Shown here: piece after piece, positions 1 through 11,100 of the stretch
Layout of the letters: each line of letters begins with the position of its first letter
Numbering within the stretch: position 1 is the stretch's first letter
NCBI GenBank assembly: GCA_964020085.1
Contig: OZ026605.1
Coordinates: 435,701-499,700, forward strand
Origin: Micromussa lordhowensis
Taxonomy: Eukaryota; Cnidaria; Anthozoa; Scleractinia; Lobophylliidae
Reading direction: 5' to 3'
Length of the DNA: 64,000 bases
Made by a program: the position numbers and the translations under genes
The notes under the pieces: model-generated
Database searches by the model: none
What the model saw: the letters and a program-made list of their open reading frames with translations, nothing else
What the model was told of the DNA's origin: nothing

Positions 1-2949
1 CTGCTAACATCGGGATATGTCCCGAGACGAAGCAGTTTGTTGGCGGTACCGGAGGCAGAACGAATCGAGATTGAAATGGACGAACGAAACCCTTCTTGTT
101 CAGTATTAGTCGGTGAAAACAACTCGCCGGAGTTGGTCAGCAAAGAGAGTGCATCCCAACAGTCGTCACCTTCAGGAATTAATTTCACTTTCAGGAGCCC
201 CGACCAAACTTCCGAAGTGTCCTCGGTAGCAACGACGCTGAGTCCGAAAAGAAGCGAAACTGCGAGTGCGAGCTCTCCAAATGGATCCCAAACCCCGCCC
301 ACCGGTCGTCAACGAAGCACCTCATCCACTCAGTCCCAGTCCCTGTCTATAGACTCAACGCAAGGATCGCCCAAGCTAAATTCCCGGGGACGGATGGGAC
401 GCCGTGGTAGTCTCTATGTGGTTGGCTTTACAGCAAAACACTGGCAGAATTTGGCTTTGAAGAAGAATAAAAAGACACAATCTGCACAAACAGAGGCAGG
501 TTCGCGTAGGGCCTCTGCGAGCTCTGCCGATAGGAGGAGCTCTGCCTTTCAAGACGCTACTACGAGCAATTCTCGAAGAAACAGTAGAAAAGACGGCGAT
601 GCATGTGCGCCAAAATTTCCCGAAAAAGTCTCCTCTGAATTGCATTTGCAACTAACTGCTTTGAAAGAATCGGAAACGATGACGGAGACACGGGGAACGC
701 AAAGTACAATCCCCCTTCGGAATGTCAGAGAAATTGGTGACAGCGGGATGCGCAATGGAGTTGTTGAGCGGAATGAAAAGAACACCCAAACGTCCAAGAA
801 ATTCCGAAGTCGATCAGATGATAACACACGATTCAAAGCCTCGCCGATTAACAAATTGCGTGACGAGTATCGTAACGGAAAGTCGAGTGTAGTATCAGTC
901 TCGATAGAGAGCAACGATTCTAGCGCGAGGATGTCCGACGACTCGTTGACGATTAACGATCGACACCGCCAGCGCCGCGGATCCTCCCCGCTGGTCCGAC
1001 AAAAGGCCGTATTTACTTTTGATATCCCCGATCAGCCTGTCCAAGTAGATCCGAGTGCTGGAGGCAACGTCCCGGCCACCACGAAGCGTAAACCTCCCCC
1101 GCCGCGTGCACACGACGAGAATGGATTTTCTCTCTCCCCGCTAATCGAGCACAGCGAAAACGAGATAACAGAACAGAAAAAGTACGTGGACGCGAGGAGA
1201 AACTCTTGTATTCCAGCGATAACAATGGAACGGAGGAGTTCGAGCAAGCGAAGCAAGCCTGAAGGGCTACTGCCGAATGGATACGTCAATGGCTCATATC
1301 ACTATGACGACGAAGATAGAGTCATGGGCGAGAAACAGTTACCACCCATTTCTCACCACCCTACAAAAGCGTTATTTCAAGATGCAGAGTTGTCTCGAAC
1401 TCGAAGTGAAACGTTTCCTCTTTATTTTGCTGTAGCGGGGGACACGTACCCATCCGTCCCCTCGTCGAGTCACGGTCAACCGTTTTACACAGAAGCGAAA
1501 TCTCTCGGTCAATATGCAGCGCCACCTCACAGGCAGGTGCCAGCGCACTCGGATTCAAACTTACCGTCAATAAGTGAGGAACATGCGGTGTTAAACCACA
1601 AACAGCGCGGCATGGATGTAACTCGGTTAGGGGCACCAGCTATGTTGCCACGTCCTAATTCTCTGCCTAACTGGAGTGGCAGTCTTGTGCGGCCTGTTGT
1701 CATGCACCGACCGTACAGTGACTCTTTGTATATGCACCACAGCGAAGCATACCCTTTTGCGTCCGAGATGGCGAACTCGATGGGAAGTCTTCGACACTCC
1801 CAAGGAATTCAACAGTTCCCTTCCCCGCCTATTACCCAAGGTAATCATCGAGGTCAGCCGGTACGGCGGAACACTTACAGTTCATTTGAAGAACAGAGGG
1901 CACTTCATGACGCGGCTGACCTGGCTCAGAGGCGCCAAGGGCAAGTACTGTACGTACACGTACCGCCAATTGATCCCATCAGTGCCGGGTCAGTGGCTGC
2001 TATGAACTTGGCTAGCGATCGTGACAGAATACCAGAAGGAGCACGCAATGACAAGATGCGCTCGAAGGGAAATAGCTGTGAGCACATCACGTCGCCTTTC
2101 TTCTTTCAAAAGACTGAATCTATTTCTAGTCCAGACTTACATTCAGTGAACAGTTCTTTGGCACCAGAGCATCTCACGTCGAATCTTTCCAACAGTTGGC
2201 ATCAGTCTCCGGATCAAAGTGCTAGGAATAGACAGGCTGTTGACTTAAAAGAAAACGGGGTGAGTGCTAGTTATTCCAGTTACCCGTCGTATCCAAACAT
2301 TCAGGCGCTCCAAACTCGCGAGTTTTCTTCCATTCATTCGGTTCCGAACAGTTTGCACGACGTATCTAAGGCGTACGGCTCAGAGCCGATCGAAGTCAAG
2401 TCCACACTAGCTCAGTCGTCCTCGGGTGGACGATCGCCTGGGCAACCAGAGGGTAGGGTTACTGAACGCGAAAAAAGCGCGTCTTCACCGCGACTTGAAC
2501 GATCAGACAGAGAGGTGATTTACAATGGGCATGAAGTGTTACAGCAGAGAGAGAGTTCAAGTAGGCCTGCTAGTGTTCCAGTGTTTAATCGTCAGCGCGC
2601 ACGTGCTCTGTTTGTTGGTGATTCGGGAATTGAGAGCGTGGGCAGTTTGAATTCTATGACTCACTCCGTGGAATCCGAAGTGGAATGTGGCAAAGAGCGC
2701 AAGGAAAGCGTGACATATCCGAGTAACGCAAGAATCGACATCTTGAATCCCATTCATGAAAGCGAGACGGAAATCTCCGATTCATCTCCGGCGGACAGCG
2801 CAAGAAACACAGCAAAGTCGTCTTCGAGTTCCCCGAACGATGACTTAAACAAGAAAAAACAACTTGTTATTGGCAACATCAAAGTTAACGGTAGCCGCAT
2901 GACGGATATTCTACGTAACCCGGATCTGTACGAATCCAGCTTAGTATAA
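1..2949 (+). CDS. Last coding exon of a large protein with a disordered tail and PDZ ligand (5' partial)
   Basis: The frame is open from base 1 to the TAA at 2947-2949, giving about 982 residues, so the start codon and earlier exons lie outside the window. I do not recognise the protein. It is rich in Ser, Arg and Pro with no obvious folded domain or membrane segment, so it looks like a long intrinsically disordered cytoplasmic tail. Eight R-R-x-S/T motifs fit PKA-type kinase sites (for example RRGS near residue 122 and RRNT near 625). A D-S-G-I-E-S motif near residue 874 (bases 2620-2637) fits the beta-TrCP phosphodegron. The protein ends in E-S-S-L-V, a class I PDZ-binding C-terminus. These features suggest the tail of a membrane receptor, channel or scaffold, but that is inference. 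The long uninterrupted frame and higher GC than the flanks support real coding. Confidence 0.85.
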   Translation: MLTSGYVPRRSSLLAVPEAERIEIEMDERNPSCSVLVGENNSPELVSKESASQQSSPSGINFTFRSPDQTSEVSSVATTLSPKRSETASASSPNGSQTPPTGRQRSTSSTQSQSLSIDSTQGSPKLNSRGRMGRRGSLYVVGFTAKHWQNLALKKNKKTQSAQTEAGSRRASASSADRRSSAFQDATTSNSRRNSRKDGDACAPKFPEKVSSELHLQLTALKESETMTETRGTQSTIPLRNVREIGDSGMRNGVVERNEKNTQTSKKFRSRSDDNTRFKASPINKLRDEYRNGKSSVVSVSIESNDSSARMSDDSLTINDRHRQRRGSSPLVRQKAVFTFDIPDQPVQVDPSAGGNVPATTKRKPPPPRAHDENGFSLSPLIEHSENEITEQKKYVDARRNSCIPAITMERRSSSKRSKPEGLLPNGYVNGSYHYDDEDRVMGEKQLPPISHHPTKALFQDAELSRTRSETFPLYFAVAGDTYPSVPSSSHGQPFYTEAKSLGQYAAPPHRQVPAHSDSNLPSISEEHAVLNHKQRGMDVTRLGAPAMLPRPNSLPNWSGSLVRPVVMHRPYSDSLYMHHSEAYPFASEMANSMGSLRHSQGIQQFPSPPITQGNHRGQPVRRNTYSSFEEQRALHDAADLAQRRQGQVLYVHVPPIDPISAGSVAAMNLASDRDRIPEGARNDKMRSKGNSCEHITSPFFFQKTESISSPDLHSVNSSLAPEHLTSNLSNSWHQSPDQSARNRQAVDLKENGVSASYSSYPSYPNIQALQTREFSSIHSVPNSLHDVSKAYGSEPIEVKSTLAQSSSGGRSPGQPEGRVTEREKSASSPRLERSDREVIYNGHEVLQQRESSSRPASVPVFNRQRARALFVGDSGIESVGSLNSMTHSVESEVECGKERKESVTYPSNARIDILNPIHESETEISDSSPADSARNTAKSSSSSPNDDLNKKKQLVIGNIKVNGSRMTDILRNPDLYESSLV

Positions 2950-3350
2950 AGTAATTCGCTGTTTCCTTTTCAATCTTGGACCCTGAGTCTTCGTTTTCCT
3001 TGACCTCTGGCCGAGAAATGAGACCGCTGGTCAATGGAAATGAAGCACCTCTGGCTGCTTGACCGATGCTTGCTCCGTTGCATTAGACATTTGAGTGTAA
3101 TGCGCATGCGTATGAGTACATTTTATGTAAAAGCAGGCTCTTTTACGTTTCCTCCAAGCGAGAAAGAAAAATGTGCGCCAATATAAGCTTTTTTTTTACT
3201 GAATATTAATAATTACAGTCCTTGAAATGTTGATTGTCTTCTAGTTTTTTTAATTTAGCTAACTTGGAGAATGCAGGTCAACGAGCCGGTCAGGGCATAC
3301 CACCCAGTCCGGTTACTAAGGACCGAACGATTTTTGAAGCTTACTATGGC
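2950..3350. other. 3' flank of the first gene
   Basis: Presumed 3' UTR and spacer. It contains AT-rich stretches and a T run near 3190, but no clear canonical AATAAA and no gene. Confidence 0.4.
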
Positions 3351-3555
3351 AACTTATTATCCAACTCTGCTTCCTAGAGTACAAATAACGTGCAAAACGA
3401 ATACAAATATCAGATATTTGTACTCGTCTCATTCCTCCCGGTTCAAAAACCCATTCCTCCCGGTTCAAAAACCTTGGCAAGTCAGAATTTTGGGAAAAGA
3501 AATCGTTGGATAATAAATGTCCTATTAGACGATTTGGTGTGCAGTATAGCTGTAT

Positions 3556-3588
<33 letters not shown>

Positions 3589-3660
3589 GGGCTTGTCAAA
3601 ATACTGCACAACTCGTAAAAATATACAGTGATACTACACACCAAAACGTCTAATAAGATA
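3351..3660. repeat. Dispersed inverted-repeat element R1, copy 1
   Basis: Closely matches 48454-48757 over its whole length. The right half is a large inverted repeat. One arm runs from about 3517, the other ends at 3660 with CGTCTAATAAGA, and the centre is a small hairpin built on TATTTTGACTCGCCCTACGG and its complement. No coding capacity; a MITE-like non-autonomous element. Confidence 0.75.
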
Positions 3661-3899
3661 TATTTATTATATGGCTAGCTAGCTCCATAAGAGGGCAAGA
3701 TACCTTGCCTTGTTCTTTTTTTGTTTGTGTTTATGGATGTCGACTCCGTCTCGGTCCATAAACACGCAAAAAAGAACCCTGGCCAATATTCAGCCATCTT
3801 GACCTCTCGCTTTGTCAATGACCCATACATTTAAGGCTTCGTCAATATACCCCACATTGGCTCTAAGCGTTACACGAAGTTGATCACACAATCCCTAAT

Positions 3900-3990
3900 C
3901 ATGTTAAGTGATGAAATGATGAACCCAGCTGTGCTTGCAAGTTGAGACCGGTAAAAAAAAATCAGGGCTTCAACGGGATTTTCTGTTTAT
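3900..3990 (-). mobile_element. Truncated tRNA-derived SINE fragment
   Basis: On the minus strand the segment carries AAAATCCCGTTGAAGCCCTG, which looks like the end of a tRNA (B-box side), followed by a short T/A run and a SINE body-like segment ending near AAGCACAGCTGGGTTCATCA. The tRNA 5' half with the A box is missing. Recognition rests on memory of similar cnidarian repeats and was not searched. Confidence 0.35.
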
Positions 3991-4164
3991 GGAGCAGATC
4001 CAGCCTAGATTTCCGGAAGACTGCTATGTGAAGGGCGGAATGTCCCTCGTCTCACTAAGGCGAAGAAATGAAAGAAAAAAACACTCCTACATACTTGTTT
4101 GGTTGTTGAGATAGATCTGATTTTAAATCTTTAACATTTCTCTATTATTAAAAACATCCATAGT

Positions 4165-4580
4165 TTCAGAATAATTGTTAAGATATTTGAGCAGCTTCAC
4201 CTTAACGAACAAAACGCCGACATCCAGTTTACCAAAGAAATCGAAGAAAATAGAAAACTTCCTTTTCTAGATTGTTTGGTATTTCGCGACAACAACGAAC
4301 TACGACCGACAGTGTACAGAAAACCGACGCATACCGACAGATTACTTGACCAATCATCCTACAACCCGACTTCACACAAAGCCACGACTATGAAGACTTC
4401 GACGAGACGAGCGCAACTGGTTTGTGACACACCGGACAGTTTACGTGACGAAAACAATTACCTTGTTCACGAGCACAACTACAACGCTGACTTTATCATG
4501 AGACGAACCATTTACCGACCTACCGAAGTTGACGCAACGAACAGAAACCCGACACTTGTTACTATAGTGACTATACCTTA
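4165..4580 (+). mobile_element. Penelope-like element reverse transcriptase fragment (broken)
   Basis: The frame from 4135 to the TAA at 4579 encodes the C-terminal part of a Penelope-type reverse transcriptase. The landmarks in order are I-Q-F-T-x-E, the L-P-F-L-D block, V-Y-R-K-P-T-H-T-D-R, and a downstream T-I-P. In intact elements the sequence continues with Y-x-K-G-x-S-E-x-I. Here the frame breaks after T-I-P and similar residues continue in another frame to about 4620, so the copy is frameshifted. The catalytic palm and the GIY-YIG endonuclease are absent. A dead retroelement remnant. Confidence 0.8.
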
Positions 4581-4647
4581 AAACGAGACTGACTGAACAT
4601 AATCGAGCCGCGAGATATAGCTAAAATGAGAGGGTCCAACACAGGTT

Positions 4648-4810
4648 TGGCGGGATTGCGGGATGGGGCTTAAAATCGAGGCGGCATGCGGGATAGATAC
4701 GAAGCAAATTAGATGCGGGATGAAATCGTCCTCTCGGGACCGGGATACGCAGATTTTCACAGTCGGAATTCGGGATGCGGGATGTTTTGAAATCGATGGC
4801 GGGATAGAGG
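4648..4810. repeat. GCGGGAT-rich degenerate minisatellite
   Basis: The heptamer GCGGGAT and variants recur at irregular spacing (for example near 4651, 4687, 4717, 4775 and 4799). Overlapping short frames on both strands are products of this composition, not genes. Confidence 0.55.
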
Positions 4811-5170
4811 AATACAAAAATCCGAAGACGCCGATGGTAATGATTATTTATATGACAGGAATTATAACTAACGGATTTCTGGTTTACCGGTGACATACAA
4901 TCAGTGAATCCTTGTCTTAGACTTTCTGATAGCAAGTCCAGTTACCATAACACTATATCAGGGACGTTTGGCTTGGCGCGCGTGTTTGTCAAAGGTCACA
5001 TAACTTCATTTCACTATTCTCTTGAATGACTTGAATGGTCTTAAATGCGCGATGGCGACGCCATCATCAGAAAACCTTCGGGACCCTAATAAAATGCGTT
5101 GTCATGTTTAACGAAAAGGGCACTAGTGGCAATAATTTCACCAGGAAGGAAAAATTTCGAGCAGTTTTAA

Positions 5171-6110
5171 ACAGGAATCATAATTGAGTCAGGTTTTCTT
5201 TTCTCACTATCAATTGACCGGGTCATGAACAGAACTACAGAGGGTAGGAGAACTGGCATACGATGGAAGCTCACCTCGGTCTTGGAAGATCTTGACTTCG
5301 CAGACGACATTGCCTTATTGTCATCTAGATATGTTGACATAGAAGATAAGACCAGTAGGCTTGTCGAAGAAGCTGCCAGAGTAGGACTTAAGATCAACTC
5401 GAAGGAGTCAAAAGTCATGTGAATAAATGCCAGAAACGACCAAAGAATAAAAGTAAATGACGAGCAGGTAGATGACGTTGAAGAGTTTTTGTACCTAGGT
5501 GCACTGTTGGACAAAGAAGGTGGGGCGACCAAGGACATACAACAGAGACTAAGTAAAGCCAGACAAACTTTCTACAGGTTGCGAAGAATTTGGAACAGTA
5601 GCGAAATTAGCAGGAACACAAAGATTCAATTGTTCAAAGCAATTGTCAGAGCAGTTTTGATGTATGGCTGCGAAGCTTGGAAACTCACGAAAACAGCTGA
5701 GAAGCAAAGAAGCTGGACGCTTTCCAATACAAATGCATGAAACGCATACTGAGAATAAGATGGCCACGGACCATCTCACACCAACAACTCCAGGAGACCA
5801 CAGGAGTGAACAGAACAAGCGATGAGATCAGACGCCGAAGATGGAATTGGATCGGGCATATAATGAGGAAGAACAGAGAGGAGCACTGTGTTACAGCATT
5901 GGAGTGGAGGCCAGAGGGGAGGAGGAGACCAGGTCGACCAAAAACAACATGGAGAAAAATGGTTGAAGACGAAAGACGAGTAGCTGGGTGGCAATCATGG
6001 ATGACTGTCAGAGCTTTAGGAGCAAACCTAAGTGGATGGAAAGAGAATGTCAAAGCCTTATGTGCCTTATGGCACGAAGAGATATAGAGAGGAGGATCCG
6101 CAAGACCGTT
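5171..6110 (+). mobile_element. RTE-like non-LTR retrotransposon, 3' part of reverse transcriptase (broken)
   Basis: Frame 2 from 5171 gives a reverse transcriptase palm segment with the F-A-D-D catalytic box at about 5300-5311. An in-frame TGA interrupts it at 5420-5422. The same frame resumes through L-Y-L-G-A-L (thumb) and Y-G-C-E-A-W. Near 5700 the reading shifts to frame 1, which continues to 6087 with the basic R-R-R-R-W-N-W-I-G-H block, the G-R-R-R-P-G-R-P-K-T-T-W motif and an H-E-E-I end typical of this endonuclease/reverse transcriptase group. The 5' endonuclease is missing. With one stop and one frameshift the copy is dead. Confidence 0.85.
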
Positions 6111-6903
6111 AGGTGAGTTCTTGATTCCTGCTTATGTTGTCTTTGTTTCTTTATTCTTTTTAAGCCAGTAAAACGACGAATTAAACCATTCATTCGTTGC
6201 AGTGCTTCTAGTCGGTAAAGTGTATTTTTTTAATTTTAGACGCAGAAATTTTGGTGGCCTAAGGGAAACAGCGGAGAGAATTGGCCTTGACAATTACATC
6301 GACGTTAAGTTATCAAGGCTTGATAAAGCAGACGGGCGCGGCAGAAGGAATGCAGTGCTTTGCTATAAACACGGACTTATAGGCGGAACTTTAAATGCCC
6401 ATGGACAAGAACTATAGGACTCACACCAGTATCGCCAAGAACCTGCCGATCAATATTCCACTTGAATAACGCATTTCACCTTATACTTCGAGATGTATCC
6501 CTATCAATCTTCAGACGTTGTGATCAGGATGAAACACAAAATCGCCAAGCCAGATGTCGAAACCTGACGCATGGTAAATACTCTGCAGAGAAGTAAGTAC
6601 TCCGCACAGAATGGTTTCAACGGTCTGGTCTACCTAAATGTAAGTAAATTTTTCCAATTTCTCGAAATTTTTTTAAATTGCAAATAAGTTTGTCCGTTCC
6701 GCGCATTCTGAGTTAATTTGTTGAAAGGCTCGTGCGGCTCCACGAGGTATTTCCTTGGAAAACCATTACAAAAAAGGTCCCTTATGAGGGCCGCACGTTT
6801 CGACCGGAAAATGCGATGAAAGTGAACATTTATTAATAAGAAATTTGAGGGTATTGGAGTCAAGATGCAGTTTTTATGATTACCAAGTTTCGGACCTTTT
6901 TTC

Positions 6904-7600
6904 AAGGCCCGGTTCATACGTCGCATTTCTGCCGTGTCGACTGAATTCAATTAAACGAATTAAATTCGACGGAAATTAGACGTCTGAATCGGCTGCCGCA
7001 TTTCTCTAGCACGTCGACTGGTCTTTTCGCATTATCCGACAGAGATGCGACATCGATTCCAACGTCGAATTTCTGCCGTGTCGAAATCTAATAATACATT
7101 AGGTTAATGTGTTGAGCATGCTAAAATTTGGTCCCGCCAAAGAAAAGGAAGCAACTTGTCCATTCTCGCCCCAATGCTTCCTGTCCCAATGCTACCTGTC
7201 AGGAAAGCTCTATACTGAAACGCTAGATGTGATCTACTCAGGCGACTTCTTTACAAGGACAAGTTGGAGCTTTGACTGGAACATATTGCAAGACATACTG
7301 CTACATTGTCAACCTTCTCCTTCTCGTTCCATTGGCGAAATATTTTTCACAAAACTACAATCCTTCGTCGGTCAGTATCTTCGTCCGCCATATTGAATCC
7401 TCTACGTTTAAAACATTTTCCGCTGACCGACATACCCAACAGTATTAATGGTGAATTAAGTGGATCACAAGTGCGACGAATGAATCGACAGAATCGCATT
7501 TCTGCTGCACTCTATTGAATAGGCCAATTTCGATATATTAAAATTCAGCCTCCGCACGAGGCTCCGGGAAATAAACCCCACGGCGTACGAACCGGACCTA
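6904..7600. mobile_element. Non-autonomous DNA transposon with about 17-bp terminal inverted repeats
   Basis: The left end AGGCCCGGTTCATACG (from 6905) is the near complement of the right end CGTACGAACCGGACCT (7584-7599). Inside, TTTCTGCCGTGTCGA-type motifs recur near 6928, 7070 and 7500. A 95-residue frame (7109-7396) lies inside but resembles nothing I recognise. Confidence 0.55.
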
Positions 7601-7790
7601 AGTTGTCAGTCAAAATTTCACACTGATTAAGTAACAGTTTTCAAAGGCCATGACCTGAACAACCGTTCAGTGCATATCTGTAAGATATCATGAAACAAAA
7701 TAAAGAGCGCTTTTCGATTTGGAAAGTTATTTCAACACTGACAATTCATCGACTTGGGTCACTCGGTCCCGAGACTCATTCGCCCTCCGC

Positions 7791-8124
7791 AGGAGCCCAT
7801 TACTAGGAGCGTGCAACTACCCCATATTCCTGTCACGGCGTTTTCACAGACTGATCTATTTTTAGTTTGAATTTACCGCGAATTGAGACCCCCCGCAGCA
7901 CCTCAGTGACCAATCACAAGCATGGACCTGATTTTTAACTGACGTCATCATTTCACCGGAAGATTAAAAAGAAAAACAAAAGTTTTTTTCGTTACCGATG
8001 CCCGCTCATGTAGACCGGAACTGACCTATTTCGAGGGTAAAGATGCCTAAAAATAGACCGGTCTGTCAAAATGCCGTGACATAGGCTTAGTATGGGAGTT
8101 GCACGCTCCTAGTGATGGGCTCCT
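7791..8124. mobile_element. MITE with about 85-bp inverted-repeat arms
   Basis: The left arm starts AGGAGCCCATTACTAGGAGC at 7791. The right arm ends with its near complement, GCTCCTAGTGATGGGCTCCT, at 8124. Pairing continues inward through CTGTCACGGC / GCCGTGACA and CTATTTTTAG / CTAAAAATAG. The central part carries no gene. Confidence 0.75.
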
Positions 8125-11100
8125 GCCCTCCGCCATTGCAAATCGGAAAGAACATCTACGAGTCAGAACACGTTTCGATTCACAATGGTTTCACTTTGTC
8201 GTTGTTTTTTTTTTTACAAAAGTCTGTGGATCGCCTGGCGTGCTTTAAGCGTTGCCATGCGTTTCTGTACAGAAACTGGTCTGATAGGCTAGGACTTTAT
8301 GACAACCGCCACGTGATCAATTTTGACCAATAACTTGTCATTGGCTTATTGCGGTAAGGCAATTCTGAACAATCGAGATTTTGGAATTCTGACACGTGTT
8401 TTTGTGTTGAACGAGAACATAAGTTGCCGGTAGGATTAACTTTCCCAAAAAAAAAAGCTGAAAGGCATATGTAAGGTAGGTTGTATATATTGTTACTGTT
8501 TCCAGTTCGTCCTCATCTAAAAGATTGTGAAACTGTTTATAAGCTCAGCAGGGATTTTTTTCATTTCTTTGTTGTTACAATGTAATCCGGAAGAAACTCG
8601 ATCTTTTTTAGCGAAGTAGAATCTCGAAAAAAGAAATATCTGCGATCTCTTTCTATTGAGTAGAGTATTTTAAACTGGCTACGATTTTGTCAACTTTAAT
8701 CGCTTGTGCTACTTTAGTTATGACACCATCGATTTTGCGCTTCGCTTTTTCACGCGGCTAGGTTTGCGATTTCTTAGCTTGGAGAAATTCTACTCACAAA
8801 TTGGGTCATATGTTCTACTCAGAAGAACGCATTAAAACTGTGTATTCAGTTTCCACTAGTTCTGCTTGGATATAGATAGAAATCAGTGTCATATTCTTGA
8901 CACATGAGAATAAACTGTATTAAACACATTCGGCTTGTTCAACAAAGCCCTTTCATTCTTTGCCATGAAACGACTCGAATGGCAAGAGATTTAAGCAGAT
9001 ACGCTTACGTTCTCGTCTTTTCTTTTCTCTTTTTCCACCAATCGAAAATTAAGATGTTAGTGACAGTCATTTCATGGACACACGTACCCCGTTACCAGAA
9101 CCGAAACTGGCTTTAGTCAAAGGGTTAAAATAAAACATTAAAAAAACTACTTCTCTTGATACCTTAACTCGTTTGAGCACAGCGGTTAATCTAAAAGGTG
9201 AGATCTTTCCCTCAGCGTGCACAGCGATACTGATAAATTGCGTGTGTATACGGTTTTCACTTTTAATAAGTCCTTATTTTTTATGTTCATTAACTTTGCT
9301 ACTCTTTCGCTTCTTTGTTCTCACTACAAATGACAATTTTCTTAGTCCTGCTGTTCTTCGTTTCTTGAAAGAAAAGGAACCAAACGAATCAGATTAATTA
9401 AAGTATCAGATAATTAAAATTAAACCAATTTTCTATACGCAAGTTACTTCTCGTTGACTGCCTGTAAAGTCGGCCACGTTGAACATCCAGACGAGGGTAA
9501 TGTCGTCGCAATATCTTGGGATTGAAATGGTTGCTAAGCAATAACGTCAGAGGAATGACAATGGAATGGCAGCTGCCAAACAGTAATGGATGGACATCTT
9601 AAATTCATTTCAGAATTTCAACTGAGTATTTAAAAAAAAACCTGAGTTATAAATATGACAAAACTGATCGCCTCTGCAGGGAATTAAACGCGCACAACCT
9701 GCGTATGTCCAGTCTTTTTATTTACTATTTGTTGTCATACAACCTTTTTGACCACTTTTGTTTTAAGTAATGAATTAAAATTCTATCTAAAGTTCGATCT
9801 TCTCTCTAATGAACTGTTACGCTCTGTTTCCGACATCTCCGCGCGTAAAACCTCAGTGGGTTATTTGTAGTTGCCAATGTTTCGAGGATTTCCTCTTTAT
9901 CAATGACTAACTGATATGAAAACAATTAGTAGACTCCGAGAACTTCGCGCAGACAATTTACATCTGTGCATTGCTTCTTTTTTACTCTTATTTGTTGTTA
10001 TACAAACCGTACTTTTCTATTTCTTTCAACTTTAACTTAGAAGGGGAAAAATTTAACGCGGCCTGTCATGGTGATACGGTACAAATCGTTTTCATGATTT
10101 TTTGCCCCGTATAATCCTCCTAGTTTGTAGTTTATCTATTTTTACCTCCTCTTATTTTGCTAGTTTCTTTGCTTCATATTTCCCACAAAGTTTCGTGAGT
10201 TCTTTATCATCAATCTACAATTACTAATTTAAATCTCAGGGAACTTAGCAATTTTATACTTGAACCGTGAATGTCCGAGTCTACCTTTATTCTTAGCTTA
10301 GCTTTTGTTGAGGTTTCGTTCCTGTCTTCTCCTTGCGGAAGCAGATGGCGAAATGTTTTCTGCTGTTTTTGGACAACTTTGACAGCCTCGTGTTTCTTAT
10401 CTCTCAGCCTCGTGGAAGGTTTTAATGAACCTCTTCGGAGAGGCCGCAAGGTTTAAGATGGGTAAATAAACAGTGCTTAGATCGTTCTTTACGAATCCAA
10501 ATGATTGCCCCCAGTTCTGGATGACATAACGACTTATCGTCATCATTGATTCGCAGAATTGGATCAACAAAGCAATAAAATCTCCTTTTGCGATTTATTC
10601 TCAATTGAGAAATTCATTTAAGCATCTCTCACGAAAATCAATTTTTTTCAATCATTGTTTTCATTTCTCCCGTTTGCGTTAGCCAACGAGAGACCAGCTC
10701 CCTTCCACCTGTACTAATTATCATCCGAAGTCTTTTTCGCTGTCGAGTGGGCGCCCTATCGCCTCAAAAACATGCCCGGTTAAACATGGAAAATCCGCAA
10801 CAAGGAGCAAAGTGATGAAAAGTGAAGGCAATCCAATCAAAGATTTTGAAGCTTTGCCATCGCCTATTTACTGAATATTGATTTGTGGATGTGTTGGATC
10901 CTGGCGTTGATTTTGATCATCTAGTTATTTCAGCTCCCGGATGCGACGTAGTATTCAACAATCACTACACTACAAAAGGGCTCCTAACATCTGTCGAGAG
11001 TGAAAAAAGCCTTTCGTGAGATCAGTCGTGATAAAATTAATTGCTTTTCGCCGATCGATCCTCTCATTGAGATTGATGTGCAATAACTTTTCATTAAGGG

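Noticed and set aside
4578..4935. Overlapping minus-strand ORFs of 79 and 104 codons
   Set aside because: They fall on the GCGGGAT minisatellite and mirror its repeat composition.
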